Shown here one piece after another: positions 32,908-42,728 of a stretch of DNA of 64,000 nt. Source of the DNA: Candidatus Rifleibacteriota bacterium (GTDB taxonomy: Bacteria; Muiribacteriota; Ozemobacteria; Ozemobacterales; Ozemobacteraceae); the NCBI GenBank assembly GCA_024710355.1, contig JANJUX010000024.1, forward strand, positions 62,001-126,000, written 5' to 3'. Within the stretch, counting starts at the first letter, position 1, and each line of letters begins with the position of its first letter. Below the pieces are notes generated by a model. The model saw nothing but the letters and a program-made list of their open reading frames with translations. It was not told the DNA's origin and ran no database searches. A program made the position numbers and the translations under genes.

Positions 32908-32913
32908 ATTATA
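32908..32913 (-). promoter_or_regulatory. -10 box for the M23/propeller unit
   Basis: A perfect TATAAT on the minus strand, about 22 bases of leader before the M23 ATG. No good -35 hexamer is seen at 16-18 bases. Confidence 0.5.
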
Positions 32914-32954
32914 CCGGCAAAAAAAACTTTAGTTTTTTATCGTTAGCGGTTTTG

Positions 32955-32983
32955 TTGAATTGCCTGCCTGAAAAAGTTATAAT
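32955..32983 (+). promoter_or_regulatory. Promoter for the GAF/SpoIIE-GGDEF-HD-GYP operon
   Basis: TTGAAT (32955-32960) and a perfect TATAAT (32978-32983) are 17 bases apart. The predicted transcription start (about 32990) coincides with the first possible TTG start of the downstream gene, so that message is either leaderless or starts translation further in. Confidence 0.7.
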
Positions 32984-32988
32984 CGGCT

Positions 32989-35790
32989 TTGAACAAAGTC
33001 CAAGACGAAGGGCGCCCCCTGCCGTTGAAAAAGCAATTTCTTGACCTGCTTAACGAAATTGAATCGTTTCCCGATTTTTCTGAACTTCCGGCTCAGATCT
33101 CTGAATTGCTGCAGCCTTTTCCTGATTTTGCAGGGCTCACAGCAAGATTTTACATTGGCAACGACGACAACTGGAAAATTTTTGCTATCAGACAAGGAGC
33201 AGAAATCGATACCCAGTTTTTCGACAGCCCGCCCAGCCGGCCGAGATTCGATCTTGGCGAAGCGCCCGCAGAAGTTGCAATTTCCGGCCAGCGACGGTTA
33301 CTTTTTCAAAGCAGCTTTTATTCAGGAAACGCCCGGCTTGGCGACCTGGCTCTGCTGATATCAGCCGAGACTGGCGAGGCACATCAGAACTGGCAGACAC
33401 TGACCGATGTGATGGCAAAAAAACTCGGCAGCAGATTCCTTTTTCCGGCACATCTTCTGCCTCATCCGATCAACGACCCTGACCGCCTTCTGACTTTTCT
33501 GCACGAAACCCAGGCGCTGCTTACCAACGGTCGACGTGTCGACGCACTGCCACCCGGCTTCGAGAAAAAACAGGCAGAAATCTGGTTCAATGAAGACCGG
33601 CCGTTCATCGAAGCTTTTCTGAAGCACCTGCAGAATGAGTTTAATCTGCATGCAACTTTTATCATTCAGACTGCCGGCCCGGGTTATTACAATCACCTGG
33701 CGGTCATGGCCATCGATGAGGACGAAGAAATCGAAGACAATCTCTCTGAGCTCATCGAGGCGGCTCTGTCACACGATCCAATGCAGGAAATAGCGATTAT
33801 TTCGCGAGCCCAGCTCAAGATCGGGCGGAGCGAGTTCAGAGTTGGCTCTCCGGCACCGCTGGTCTTCGCCTGCCAGGCTGGAGGCGTAACCTATGGGCAT
33901 CTCGGGGTGGCGGTATCGGGCCACCAGATACACCGTCATGTCAGCCATACTTCGCGCCTGATGCCAATGCTGGCCAATCAACTCGGCCTCTATTTCAGCC
34001 ATTTCTACCAGCTGCGCAAAGAGGCGCTGCACGGTCGAATGCTTCAGCAGATCAATCAGACATGTAACACCATCAATTCATCTGTAGATATCGGCGCAAT
34101 ACTCTTCAAGCTTGTCGAAAGTCTGAATTACCTTTTTGGACAGTATTCCGGCGCGATTCTGATTTTTTCACGTGAAACTTCGGAGCTCGAAATTGTAAAT
34201 TATCTGGGTGCCAATATTCCAGAGAACTTCGATCTCGCAGACCTTATCAACAACCGTGGGCCTTTGACCGAAGCCATAAATGAAGGCTCAGCCTTCGACA
34301 ACCGCGACGGCAAATACGAACTCCCGATCAGATATGTTCTTCCCCTCGCCACTACACCCCAGGCAACTTCTATTACCTCTGAATTTATTCCTCTGCGCTC
34401 ACTTGGCGGGGTCGTTCTCTTCGACTCTCCGGTTAACAAACCATTAAGCGAAGAAGATCTGACAAAACTGATGCCGATTCTCCTTAATGGTATCAGCGCA
34501 TCGCTGCAGGTAGCCTGCAATTATGCCGAAAAACTCGACACCATCAAGGCGCTTGAAGGTCTTATGGCAAGGCTCTCCGACACCGACGCCCTTCTCGATG
34601 AAATGATCATCATCATCCGCCGCCTTCTTAAAGTTAACCGCATTTCATTTCTCGAACTCGACGAGAGCGGCGAATTTTTACGCATTAAAAAAGGCTTCGG
34701 GCTCCCTCCCGGCATCATCGACAAAACCAGAATCCCAATCGGCGAAGAGATATCGGGCTATGTTGCGCGCCAGGGCAGGTCATACCGTATCGATAACATA
34801 GAATCAGAAGGGGTCTTTAAAAAACGTTCGCTCGAACACTATCTCAATCGCTCGCTTCTATCTGTACCGCTCATAAACAGCCGAGGTACCCCCGGCAGAA
34901 AAGTTATCGGTGTCATCAACGTCAACAACAAAACCAACGGTCTGACCTTCACCATGCAGGATCAGCAACTGCTCGAAGGCATTGCCCACCTTGTCGTCAC
35001 CGCGCTTGAAAACGTCAGATTTCTCGCCGAACAGCACGAGAAAGACCTGCTTGAAAGACAGCTGAAAGATGCCAAAGATATTCAGATGTCACTGATGCCG
35101 AAAAATTTTACCGATCTGCCCGAAAATCTTGAAGTTTATGGGCAGAGCATTCCGGCAAGACAGATCGGCGGCGACTTCTTCGACATTTTCAACCTCAATG
35201 ACGGCAGACTGCTGGCCGTTCTTGGAGACGTATCGGGCAAGGGTATGCCGGCCGCGATTCTCATGGCTGTTACCAGAATGATCATATGGTCTGTCGTGCA
35301 GGATTGTACTGACCCGGTGCAGATTATCGAGAAGGCAAACGATAAACTTTGCAGCCAGCTTGATTCTTACCACTTCGTCACAATGCAGATCGTGGCTATC
35401 GACCCGCTGAGCGGGGTCTGCGAAATGTCGTCGGCCGGGCACGGGCCGCTTCTGGCAAGGCTGAACGCCCAGTGTCGCCTCATAGAAAGTAAAAGTGGCC
35501 CGCCTCTTGGCATTGGCGGCATCAAAGGGGTTTACCACAAAGCCAGGTTCACCATGGAGGCCGGGGACGCCTTCTTTATGTATACCGATGGTCTCTCGGA
35601 AGAGCGCTCTGCCTCAGGCGAAATGTTCGGAACCGAACGAATCGGCTACCTGCTCGGATCAAGCCAGGATCGTTCGGCAAAACAGCTTGTCGAGGCGATG
35701 ATCGGCGCAATTGAGAACTGGCGAGGCTCAAATGAAGCACACGACGATCTGACGGTTTTTACTCTCAACTACAAAGGACCCGCAAAATGA
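32989..35790 (+). CDS. GAF-domain SpoIIE-type serine/threonine phosphatase
   Basis: Up to 933 residues. At least two GAF-like sensor domains (about 365-510 and 525-665) are followed by a coiled linker (HEKDLLERQLKDAKDIQMSLMP) and a PP2C/SpoIIE phosphatase domain (about 715-930). Metal and catalytic motifs are intact: QIGGDFFDIF (about 725), LGDVSGKGMPAAILMA, MYTDGLSEER and HDDLTVF. Such enzymes usually dephosphorylate anti-sigma-factor antagonists or act in partner-switching cascades; no STAS or kinase partner is in the window. There is no signal peptide or membrane helix, so it is cytoplasmic. The TTG at 32989 falls at the predicted transcription start, so the true start is uncertain (TTG at 33025 is an alternative). 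Confidence 0.9.
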   Translation: MNKVQDEGRPLPLKKQFLDLLNEIESFPDFSELPAQISELLQPFPDFAGLTARFYIGNDDNWKIFAIRQGAEIDTQFFDSPPSRPRFDLGEAPAEVAISGQRRLLFQSSFYSGNARLGDLALLISAETGEAHQNWQTLTDVMAKKLGSRFLFPAHLLPHPINDPDRLLTFLHETQALLTNGRRVDALPPGFEKKQAEIWFNEDRPFIEAFLKHLQNEFNLHATFIIQTAGPGYYNHLAVMAIDEDEEIEDNLSELIEAALSHDPMQEIAIISRAQLKIGRSEFRVGSPAPLVFACQAGGVTYGHLGVAVSGHQIHRHVSHTSRLMPMLANQLGLYFSHFYQLRKEALHGRMLQQINQTCNTINSSVDIGAILFKLVESLNYLFGQYSGAILIFSRETSELEIVNYLGANIPENFDLADLINNRGPLTEAINEGSAFDNRDGKYELPIRYVLPLATTPQATSITSEFIPLRSLGGVVLFDSPVNKPLSEEDLTKLMPILLNGISASLQVACNYAEKLDTIKALEGLMARLSDTDALLDEMIIIIRRLLKVNRISFLELDESGEFLRIKKGFGLPPGIIDKTRIPIGEEISGYVARQGRSYRIDNIESEGVFKKRSLEHYLNRSLLSVPLINSRGTPGRKVIGVINVNNKTNGLTFTMQDQQLLEGIAHLVVTALENVRFLAEQHEKDLLERQLKDAKDIQMSLMPKNFTDLPENLEVYGQSIPARQIGGDFFDIFNLNDGRLLAVLGDVSGKGMPAAILMAVTRMIIWSVVQDCTDPVQIIEKANDKLCSQLDSYHFVTMQIVAIDPLSGVCEMSSAGHGPLLARLNAQCRLIESKSGPPLGIGGIKGVYHKARFTMEAGDAFFMYTDGLSEERSASGEMFGTERIGYLLGSSQDRSAKQLVEAMIGAIENWRGSNEAHDDLTVFTLNYKGPAK

Positions 35791-37910
35791 GGCAGCAGGA
35801 ACAGCTTAAAACACTTGAATTCCATGCCAGACTGGCTGAAAAAGCCGCAGAAACAGAAGATTTGCACCTGCTGGTCGAAGGAATCATCTCTGAAACCGTA
35901 GTGTTTATGAATGCAACTTCAGGCTCGATCATGGTTTTCGACCCTGAAGAAAATTGTCTCAAGCTCTACGTGTCGTCGCATCACCCGGGTATGCAGAAAA
36001 AAACGCGTAATGGGCCTGTCGCCAGAGTGGCCCTGAAGCAGGGAATTGCCGGGCAGGTTTTTTCTACTGGTCGCCCGGTAGTTCTCGAAAGTACCGTGGG
36101 CGCCGACAAATCTATCAAACTCAGCCGCAAGAATGATTCTGGGTCTTTTCTTTCTGCCCCGCTAAAGCTTCACCAGAAAATGATCGGGGTTATGAATCTT
36201 AACCGCAGTACAGACCAGAAGGGCTTCACCGAAGAAGACCTGGTCAAATTGAAGTCGGTCGACACACTTATTGCCGGCCTCATAGAAAAAGAAAACCTTC
36301 TGCAGACCATAGAAAATAACCGCCGCGAGATTGCCAGCCTCTACTCGATTTCCTGCATTCTGGCCAGCAACCGCGATTTTGTCAGCCGCCTCGTCGACTT
36401 TCTGGTCAAACTCTCTGACGAAACCGGTCTTGAAAGATCGGCGATAATCGAGTTGAATCCGCAATTCAGCGAAACAATTTTTTCGGCCAATGGCAGCAAC
36501 ATTGAGATTCTCGCGGCGCACCGGCTTGAGCCCTCGAAACTGCAACAGATGGTTGATTCGGTTGCTGCCAGATTGAGAATGCAGCTGCAGAAGCCTGCAA
36601 TAAACAACTTTGAAACAGAAGAACCCGACGCTCCGCTCACACTCTCATTCGAAGAGGAAGATGGTGCCCGCGAACTTTTCTGCCTGCCGCTGGTTGTCGA
36701 AGATAAGCCATCACATCTGCTTCTGGTCAGTCGCCGGCATGTTGCAGAAGATACACAGCAGGCAGTCAGATATTATCGTTTTCTTTATCTGATCTCGCAG
36801 AACCTGGCGATGGCAATTGCCCGCAACAAAATGTTTCAGCGCATCGAGCAGGACAAACTGCTGCTGATTGACGAATCGCGGCAGAATGAAGTCTTTCTCG
36901 ACATCAGCAAGGATCTCGCCTCGACACTTGACCCGGTAATTATTCTGCAGAAAGCCTTCGTCAGGTTTCGTGAGCTTATCAACTTTACGACCATCGGCAT
37001 TCTGCTTTTTGACGACATAGACAACAACTATCGTCTTTTCGTTCAGCCTGGAGAAAGTATTTCACAGGAATTTCAGAAAAAACTCGCCGACAATATATTC
37101 GAACTGTTCAGCGACTATCCTGCCGATCCGCCTCTTACCAGAGAAAATTTCTATAAGCCCTCTTTTTTCAATCCGCACAACCCTGGCAACCGGCCAACAA
37201 AAAATTTCAAGCACGTTCTGCATCTGCCCATAATAATCAGTGACCGTTTCAGGGGTTTAATCCATCTTTCACGTGGCGAAGACAAGCCGTTCACGACCAA
37301 AGACCTCGATATAACTTCACACTTTACCGGCATTTTCATTACCAGTATCAAAAATGCCCTTATTCACAAAAGAACCGAGAAACTGGCGTTCACTGACCCG
37401 CTTACCGAGCTGTTCAATCACCGCTATTTTCAGGAAACCCTGGCGCACGAATTCATCAGAGCGCGCCGCTACTCGAAGCCCCTTTCACTTATGGTCATCG
37501 ACATAGATTTCTTTAAAAAATTCAATGATACCTGGGGGCATCTCGTCGGAGACCAGGTTCTGCGCCACGTTGCTGCCATCTTCAAAAATTCGGTGCGCGA
37601 ACAGATCGATACCGTGGCCAGATACGGAGGTGAAGAATTCGCCTTCATATTACCCGAAACATCACTCGATGGCGCCAAACTCTTTGCCGAACGTATCCGC
37701 AGCAAGGTGGAGCAATCGCGTCTTAATCACGACGGCAATGAACTTTCTGTAACCCTTTCTATCGGAGTCTCATGCACTCTCGTCACCAATTGCGAAAAAA
37801 CCAGCGACCTTATTGAAGCTGCTGACCAGGCTCTTTACAAAGCCAAGGCCAGCGGCCGCAACAAGGTTTTATCTTACGAAGAAGGCCAGCTGAAACATGA
37901 AAAACACTAA
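35787..37910 (+). CDS. GAF-domain diguanylate cyclase (GGDEF)
   Basis: A 707-residue cytoplasmic enzyme with three GAF-like regions (about 20-170, 190-350, 370-530) and a C-terminal GGDEF domain (about 535-700) that makes cyclic di-GMP from two GTP. The active site reads RYGGEEF, and the metal and guanine region DIDFFKKFNDTWGH is intact. The inhibitory RxxD site just upstream is not present in register (EQID), so classic product inhibition is unlikely. It overlaps the phosphatase gene by four bases (ATGA) and the HD-GYP gene by 14, so synthesis and breakdown of cyclic di-GMP are encoded on one message. Confidence 0.93.
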   Translation: MRQQEQLKTLEFHARLAEKAAETEDLHLLVEGIISETVVFMNATSGSIMVFDPEENCLKLYVSSHHPGMQKKTRNGPVARVALKQGIAGQVFSTGRPVVLESTVGADKSIKLSRKNDSGSFLSAPLKLHQKMIGVMNLNRSTDQKGFTEEDLVKLKSVDTLIAGLIEKENLLQTIENNRREIASLYSISCILASNRDFVSRLVDFLVKLSDETGLERSAIIELNPQFSETIFSANGSNIEILAAHRLEPSKLQQMVDSVAARLRMQLQKPAINNFETEEPDAPLTLSFEEEDGARELFCLPLVVEDKPSHLLLVSRRHVAEDTQQAVRYYRFLYLISQNLAMAIARNKMFQRIEQDKLLLIDESRQNEVFLDISKDLASTLDPVIILQKAFVRFRELINFTTIGILLFDDIDNNYRLFVQPGESISQEFQKKLADNIFELFSDYPADPPLTRENFYKPSFFNPHNPGNRPTKNFKHVLHLPIIISDRFRGLIHLSRGEDKPFTTKDLDITSHFTGIFITSIKNALIHKRTEKLAFTDPLTELFNHRYFQETLAHEFIRARRYSKPLSLMVIDIDFFKKFNDTWGHLVGDQVLRHVAAIFKNSVREQIDTVARYGGEEFAFILPETSLDGAKLFAERIRSKVEQSRLNHDGNELSVTLSIGVSCTLVTNCEKTSDLIEAADQALYKAKASGRNKVLSYEEGQLKHEKH

Positions 37911-40107
37911 AAAGCGTGCGGTCAATCAGACCGAACAAACCTTCAAAAGACTGTCAAGGCTGTCCGATATTTCGATGGCCCTCTCTTCCGGGACAGAATT
38001 GAACGACCTTCTTAAAAGCATGGCCAGAACTGCAAAAGAAGCGCTCGCAGCCGACGAGGTATATTTCATGCTTCTCGACCGCGAGTCTTTCGAACTGGTT
38101 TTTTCTGCCTGCAGCGGCGGCAGAAGAAAACGCCCCGAGCAGGTTCGCTGCCTTGACCGCCGTACAATCATCAATTCCGAAGAAGAATTCGGCTTCGCTC
38201 CATGCACCACTGAAACCCCGGCGAATTCTGACGAAGAGACGCCAACAGGCGAGGCTCTGCTGCTGCGCAACGCGTTTTCCAGTCGCCAGCGTCTTCTCTA
38301 TTCGGGCGAGATGCATGACCCTCTTTTCAAAGACACACCATTCGCTTCAGCCATGCTGATACCACTTATGACCAACACTCAGTGCGTTGGCCTTATGGTT
38401 ACCGGCAACATTGAACAGAACCGCCCCTTCAGCGTTAACGATCTTGAAGAAGCCACGGTCTTCGCCAATCTTGCGGCAATGAAAATAGAGCATAACGGGC
38501 TGCTTCTCGAACGCGAGAACCGCATTCGGGAAATGGAAAAGCTGAATGTGCTGGCGAAAAGGTTTTCGTCGGTACAAACCCTCGAAGGTCTGATCGGCCT
38601 GTCTTTTGAATATCTGTCACAGCTTATTCAGCACGATCTTGGCATCGTCTGCCTGTATAAAGATGACGAAGAAACCAGATACTTCGTTTCGCGCCTGCCT
38701 TTGGCTCCGTCAAGTCTCGACGGCCTTACCGGTCATATCGACGACATCAGCTTCAAAATCAGGGGCAAGGCCCCACGCATTACCAGGTGCCAGCAGCTGT
38801 TTCTGCCAGGTCAGAAGACCATGAGCATGGACAAAATCTTCAGGCGCAAGGTTCAGTCATTCATGACCGTGCCGCTTACGGTTCAGGGCAAAAACATAGG
38901 TCTCATCAACCTCAGCGCTACCAGGCAGAAAGCCTTTAACCGCGAGCACCTGCGCACCTTCACCACGCTCTCGAATCTTCTGGCGACCGCTATTGAAAAC
39001 GTAAAAATCCGCCTTTATCTCGAGCGCCGCATCGACGAAATCTCGGTTCTTTTCGAAATATCGCAGTCTATTACCTCAACTCTGGTTCTCGATGAAGTTC
39101 TCGATTCAATTGTTAATTTTTCAATGGAAATGATGAACGCTCTGCGCTGCGAACTACGCCTGCTCGATCTTACCGGTGAACTGCTCGAAGTCAGAGCTTC
39201 ACGGGGGCTGTCAAAGTCATTTCTTTCTTCAACCGCCATCAGAGTTGGCGAAGGCATTATCGGCAGCTGCTTTTCTCAGCGCCTCCCAATTTCGGTGGTT
39301 GACGCCCGCAAAGACCCGCGCACCAAATACACGTCGCTGGTCAAGCGCGAAAAACTCGCCGGCCTTCTTGCGGTACCGATCATGCAGCGGGGCCGCCCCA
39401 TCGGCGTAATCACCATTTATACCAGCAAGCCACGCGACTTCTCTCAGGATGAAATCGACCTGCTGTCGACTTTTGCCTCACAGGCCAGCATCGCCATCGA
39501 AAACGCCAAGCTGTATGCCGAAATGAAGCGCCAGTATCTGTCGATGGTCATGGCTCTGGCAGCGGCAATCGAAGCTAAAGATTCTTATACCCACGGTCAC
39601 AGCACCAAGGTAATGGAATACGCAGTCAAGATCGGCGAAGAACTTGGCCTCAGTGAAGACGAAATCGAAACGGTCAGATACGCCGGCCTGCTGCATGACA
39701 TCGGCAAAATTGGTATTAAAGACGTAATTCTTACCAAAGAAGGGCATCTCACCGAAGAAGAAATCAACGAACTGCACCGGCACCCTGAGTATGGCGCCTC
39801 GATAATGGAAAGAGTCGAAATTCTCAAAGAAATTGCGCCACTCACGCTTTATCACCATGAGCGCTATGACGGAACCGGCTACCCGCTCGGGTTGAAGGGC
39901 GATCAGATCCCGCTCGGAGCACGCATTCTCGCCGTTGCTGACACGTATGACGCCATGATTGCTGACCGCCCCTATCGCAAGGCCTTTCCGTTCGAGTATG
40001 TGAAGCACGAAATGAAGAAAGCCGCCGGAACTCAGCTTGACCCGGAAATTGTCAAAATCTTTTTCGAAATCCTCAGGCGTGAGGGCGTCGGCAACCAGTC
40101 ATCCTGA
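37897..40107 (+). CDS. GAF-domain HD-GYP cyclic-di-GMP phosphodiesterase
   Basis: A 736-residue protein with GAF-like domains (about 20-190, 200-360, 375-530; the last is the clearest, with VGEGIIGSCFSQRLPISVVDA) and an HD-GYP domain (about 540-725). Hallmarks are HGHSTKVMEYA, LLHDIGKIGI, and HHERYDGTGYP with the GYP triplet. HD-GYP proteins hydrolyse cyclic di-GMP to GMP, or pGpG. No membrane helix is present. The stop codon shares one base with the start of the next gene (TGATG). Confidence 0.93.
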   Translation: MKNTKKRAVNQTEQTFKRLSRLSDISMALSSGTELNDLLKSMARTAKEALAADEVYFMLLDRESFELVFSACSGGRRKRPEQVRCLDRRTIINSEEEFGFAPCTTETPANSDEETPTGEALLLRNAFSSRQRLLYSGEMHDPLFKDTPFASAMLIPLMTNTQCVGLMVTGNIEQNRPFSVNDLEEATVFANLAAMKIEHNGLLLERENRIREMEKLNVLAKRFSSVQTLEGLIGLSFEYLSQLIQHDLGIVCLYKDDEETRYFVSRLPLAPSSLDGLTGHIDDISFKIRGKAPRITRCQQLFLPGQKTMSMDKIFRRKVQSFMTVPLTVQGKNIGLINLSATRQKAFNREHLRTFTTLSNLLATAIENVKIRLYLERRIDEISVLFEISQSITSTLVLDEVLDSIVNFSMEMMNALRCELRLLDLTGELLEVRASRGLSKSFLSSTAIRVGEGIIGSCFSQRLPISVVDARKDPRTKYTSLVKREKLAGLLAVPIMQRGRPIGVITIYTSKPRDFSQDEIDLLSTFASQASIAIENAKLYAEMKRQYLSMVMALAAAIEAKDSYTHGHSTKVMEYAVKIGEELGLSEDEIETVRYAGLLHDIGKIGIKDVILTKEGHLTEEEINELHRHPEYGASIMERVEILKEIAPLTLYHHERYDGTGYPLGLKGDQIPLGARILAVADTYDAMIADRPYRKAFPFEYVKHEMKKAAGTQLDPEIVKIFFEILRREGVGNQSS

Positions 40108-42728
40108 TGAAATACAGCCCAGCAGAACTGATCGCCCTGCCTCATAATGCTGACCTCGACCATCTCGGGGCGGCAAGGTGTCTGCTGCTTAAGTTTCCTG
40201 AAGCCAGAATTCTGCACCCGGTAAGATTCAGACAGAATGCCTGGGAATGCGGGCGTCGCCTTGACTGGTTCAAAACTGTCAAGTTTGCCGAGGTCGACTT
40301 TGCAGCTGTCAGAAAAGTTTACCTGGTCGGTTTCGACCAGCCCAGGCAGAACCCTGAACTTGTCGAAGAACTCGCCCGGTACACACCGGCAGTAAAGATA
40401 TTTTCAGATCGCAAACACTCGTTCCCGTTTGCCTGCGAATCTTTTCCGAACCAGAGTCTGAGCCTTACCGCCGCACTGATGAATGAACTGCACGATGCGG
40501 GAATACGCTTCAGCAATGAAGATATGCAGCTTTTCAAACTCGCAGTTATTGAAAAGACATGGGCGGGACTTTCTGCAAAAATCAGGGCTGAAGACAGTCG
40601 TGCCCTCAATTTTCTGCAGCGGCAGTTCACCCCTCCGGGCAGGATTGCCAACAGCATCGTTCTCGGGCTGCGGGAAGGTCAGACCGGTCTGTATCACCAC
40701 ATGCTGAAGAATATCGAAGATATTCAACCCGGGCATTGGCCGGTCACCCTGATTGCCGTGAAAACTACCGGCCAGGTGCAGGATATCGAACCGGTTGTCG
40801 ATGCTGTCTGGTCAGATGTCGCCCAGCCTGTGATGCTGATTGTTCTCTCTTCTGGTAATTTTTCTCGTGTCTGGGCACGCAGCAGTATTTCGCAGATCGA
40901 CTTTTTTGAGGTTTTTAAAGACTTCAGGCCGGCTCGCATTCGCCGGTGGGTCTATTTTCACTTTTCTGGCGAAAGTCACGAACAGAACCGACTGCACATT
41001 CTCGGGCATCTTAAAAACCACCTTAAGCCCGATATGACTGCGGGCGATATCATGTCTGCCTCACCGCAGTTGATCGACTGGCACTCGACCATTCGCAGCG
41101 CCTTCGATATGATGCTCAAATTCAATATCATGTCGCTGATTGTCATGAAAAATCATGAATTTGCCGGTATAGTCACCCGCCGCGACCTTGACCGGGCACT
41201 GCAGATGAACCTTCTTGACGCGGAGATCGGCCCCTACGTGCCTACCAACGTGCCGGCAGTCAGCCCGTCTACCCCGGTCAGAGTCCTTAAGAACCTCATG
41301 GTCAGGTATAATATCACCAGACTGCCCGTTTTAAAAGGCTCTGAGGTGGTCGGCATAATTACGACACATGAACTGCTCAGGGCTCTGCCTGATTATCTGC
41401 CGTTGCCCCAGGATTTTTTACCGCTTGCCGAGCAGACCGACCTGCCACCGGCCCGCGAAATCGAAAACCTTTTCAAGCGGGTCTTTTCTCTGCGTATTTT
41501 TCATCTGCTCAGTAAAATCGGCAGATTCGCGACTCAGCAGGGAGTTGAGGTCTTCGCGGTCGGCGGTTTTGTTCGCGACCTGCTTCTTGAAAGGGCGAAT
41601 TTCGACATCGACATCGTTGTGATTGGTGATGCCATGCCATTCGCAGCCTCTCTGAGCCAGGAAATGGCCTGCGAACACAAGGTGTTCGACCGCTTTCATA
41701 CAGCCAGACTGTATCTTGAAGACCTCAAAATCGACTTCAGCTCAGCACGAATCGAGCACTATTCAGACCCGGGCGCCCTGCCTCAGATCGAGTTCAGCGG
41801 CCTGTCGAACGATCTTTACCGGCGTGACTTCACTATCAACGCCCTTGCTTTATCGTTGAACCCAGAGCACTTTCTTGAAATTAAAGACTTTTTCGGTGGC
41901 TACAACGACCTTCTGCATCGCCGTATCCGCATTCTTCACTCATTCAGTTTTCTTGAAGACCCAACCCGCCTCTATCGCGCCGTTCGTTTTGCCGGGCGCT
42001 TCAACTTTACGCTCGAACAGGACACCAGACGGGCTTTTGAACTTGCCATAAGCCGTGAGGCAACCTCACGCCTGTCGCTGAAGCGAATCGGTGCCGAAAT
42101 CTCGAAGTGTCTCAACGAAGAAAAACCACAACAGGTTGTTGCCGAGTTGTTTTCTGAAGGCCTGATGCTTAGCCTGAGCCCTGAACTCAACGATCCGTCG
42201 ATTCTTCCGGGTCGCTTCAAGCTGATCAGAGGTCTGGTCAAAAGATTCGCGGTGCTGAACGAAGAGATCGACATCGAGGCAATCTACTGGGCCGGCCTGT
42301 TGTCGCTTCTCCCACCTGACGGCGCGTCTTCAATCCTGGATTCGATCGGCACACCCCACAACCGAAGACAGAAGGTGGTAGAAACCCTTACCACCATGCG
42401 CTCCGTGCCGGTTCAGCTGAATCGCATCGAAGAAGCAGATCACATCGGCCTTTTCAAATTGCTCGACAGTCTCTGCCTCGAAGCTCTGCTCGGGCTGATG
42501 GCATACTCTCTCGATAAGCGCAACGCCCGCAAAATCCTGTATTTTATTGGCCAGTTACGCCATACTCGGCCGCTGATCAACGGCAAAGACCTTATCAATG
42601 CCGGTATCAGGCCAGGTCCGCATATGCGCAGCATTTTCGATCAAATTATTGCAATGCGCCTGAATGGCGCTAAAATGACACAAGAGGAGGAAATGGAAAT
42701 TGCCAGACGGCTTTACCAGAATATATAG
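40107..42728 (+). CDS. DHH-CBS-tRNA nucleotidyltransferase (A-adding / CCA-adding type)
   Basis: An 873-residue fusion: a DHH-type N-domain (about 1-310), a pair of CBS domains (about 310-430) and a class II nucleotidyltransferase head and body (about 470-870). The head has FAVGGFVRDLL and the catalytic DID, followed by YRRDFTINALAL and DPTRLYRAVRFAGRF, typical of tRNA CCA/A-adding enzymes. This domain order is known for A-adding enzymes that share CCA synthesis with a separate CC-adding enzyme, so that role is likely. The DHH domain looks degenerate: HNADLDH is kept but the DHH triplet reads SDRKHS, and the GGGH motif is not seen. CBS domains suggest adenine-nucleotide sensing. Confidence 0.9.
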   Translation: MKYSPAELIALPHNADLDHLGAARCLLLKFPEARILHPVRFRQNAWECGRRLDWFKTVKFAEVDFAAVRKVYLVGFDQPRQNPELVEELARYTPAVKIFSDRKHSFPFACESFPNQSLSLTAALMNELHDAGIRFSNEDMQLFKLAVIEKTWAGLSAKIRAEDSRALNFLQRQFTPPGRIANSIVLGLREGQTGLYHHMLKNIEDIQPGHWPVTLIAVKTTGQVQDIEPVVDAVWSDVAQPVMLIVLSSGNFSRVWARSSISQIDFFEVFKDFRPARIRRWVYFHFSGESHEQNRLHILGHLKNHLKPDMTAGDIMSASPQLIDWHSTIRSAFDMMLKFNIMSLIVMKNHEFAGIVTRRDLDRALQMNLLDAEIGPYVPTNVPAVSPSTPVRVLKNLMVRYNITRLPVLKGSEVVGIITTHELLRALPDYLPLPQDFLPLAEQTDLPPAREIENLFKRVFSLRIFHLLSKIGRFATQQGVEVFAVGGFVRDLLLERANFDIDIVVIGDAMPFAASLSQEMACEHKVFDRFHTARLYLEDLKIDFSSARIEHYSDPGALPQIEFSGLSNDLYRRDFTINALALSLNPEHFLEIKDFFGGYNDLLHRRIRILHSFSFLEDPTRLYRAVRFAGRFNFTLEQDTRRAFELAISREATSRLSLKRIGAEISKCLNEEKPQQVVAELFSEGLMLSLSPELNDPSILPGRFKLIRGLVKRFAVLNEEIDIEAIYWAGLLSLLPPDGASSILDSIGTPHNRRQKVVETLTTMRSVPVQLNRIEEADHIGLFKLLDSLCLEALLGLMAYSLDKRNARKILYFIGQLRHTRPLINGKDLINAGIRPGPHMRSIFDQIIAMRLNGAKMTQEEEMEIARRLYQNI

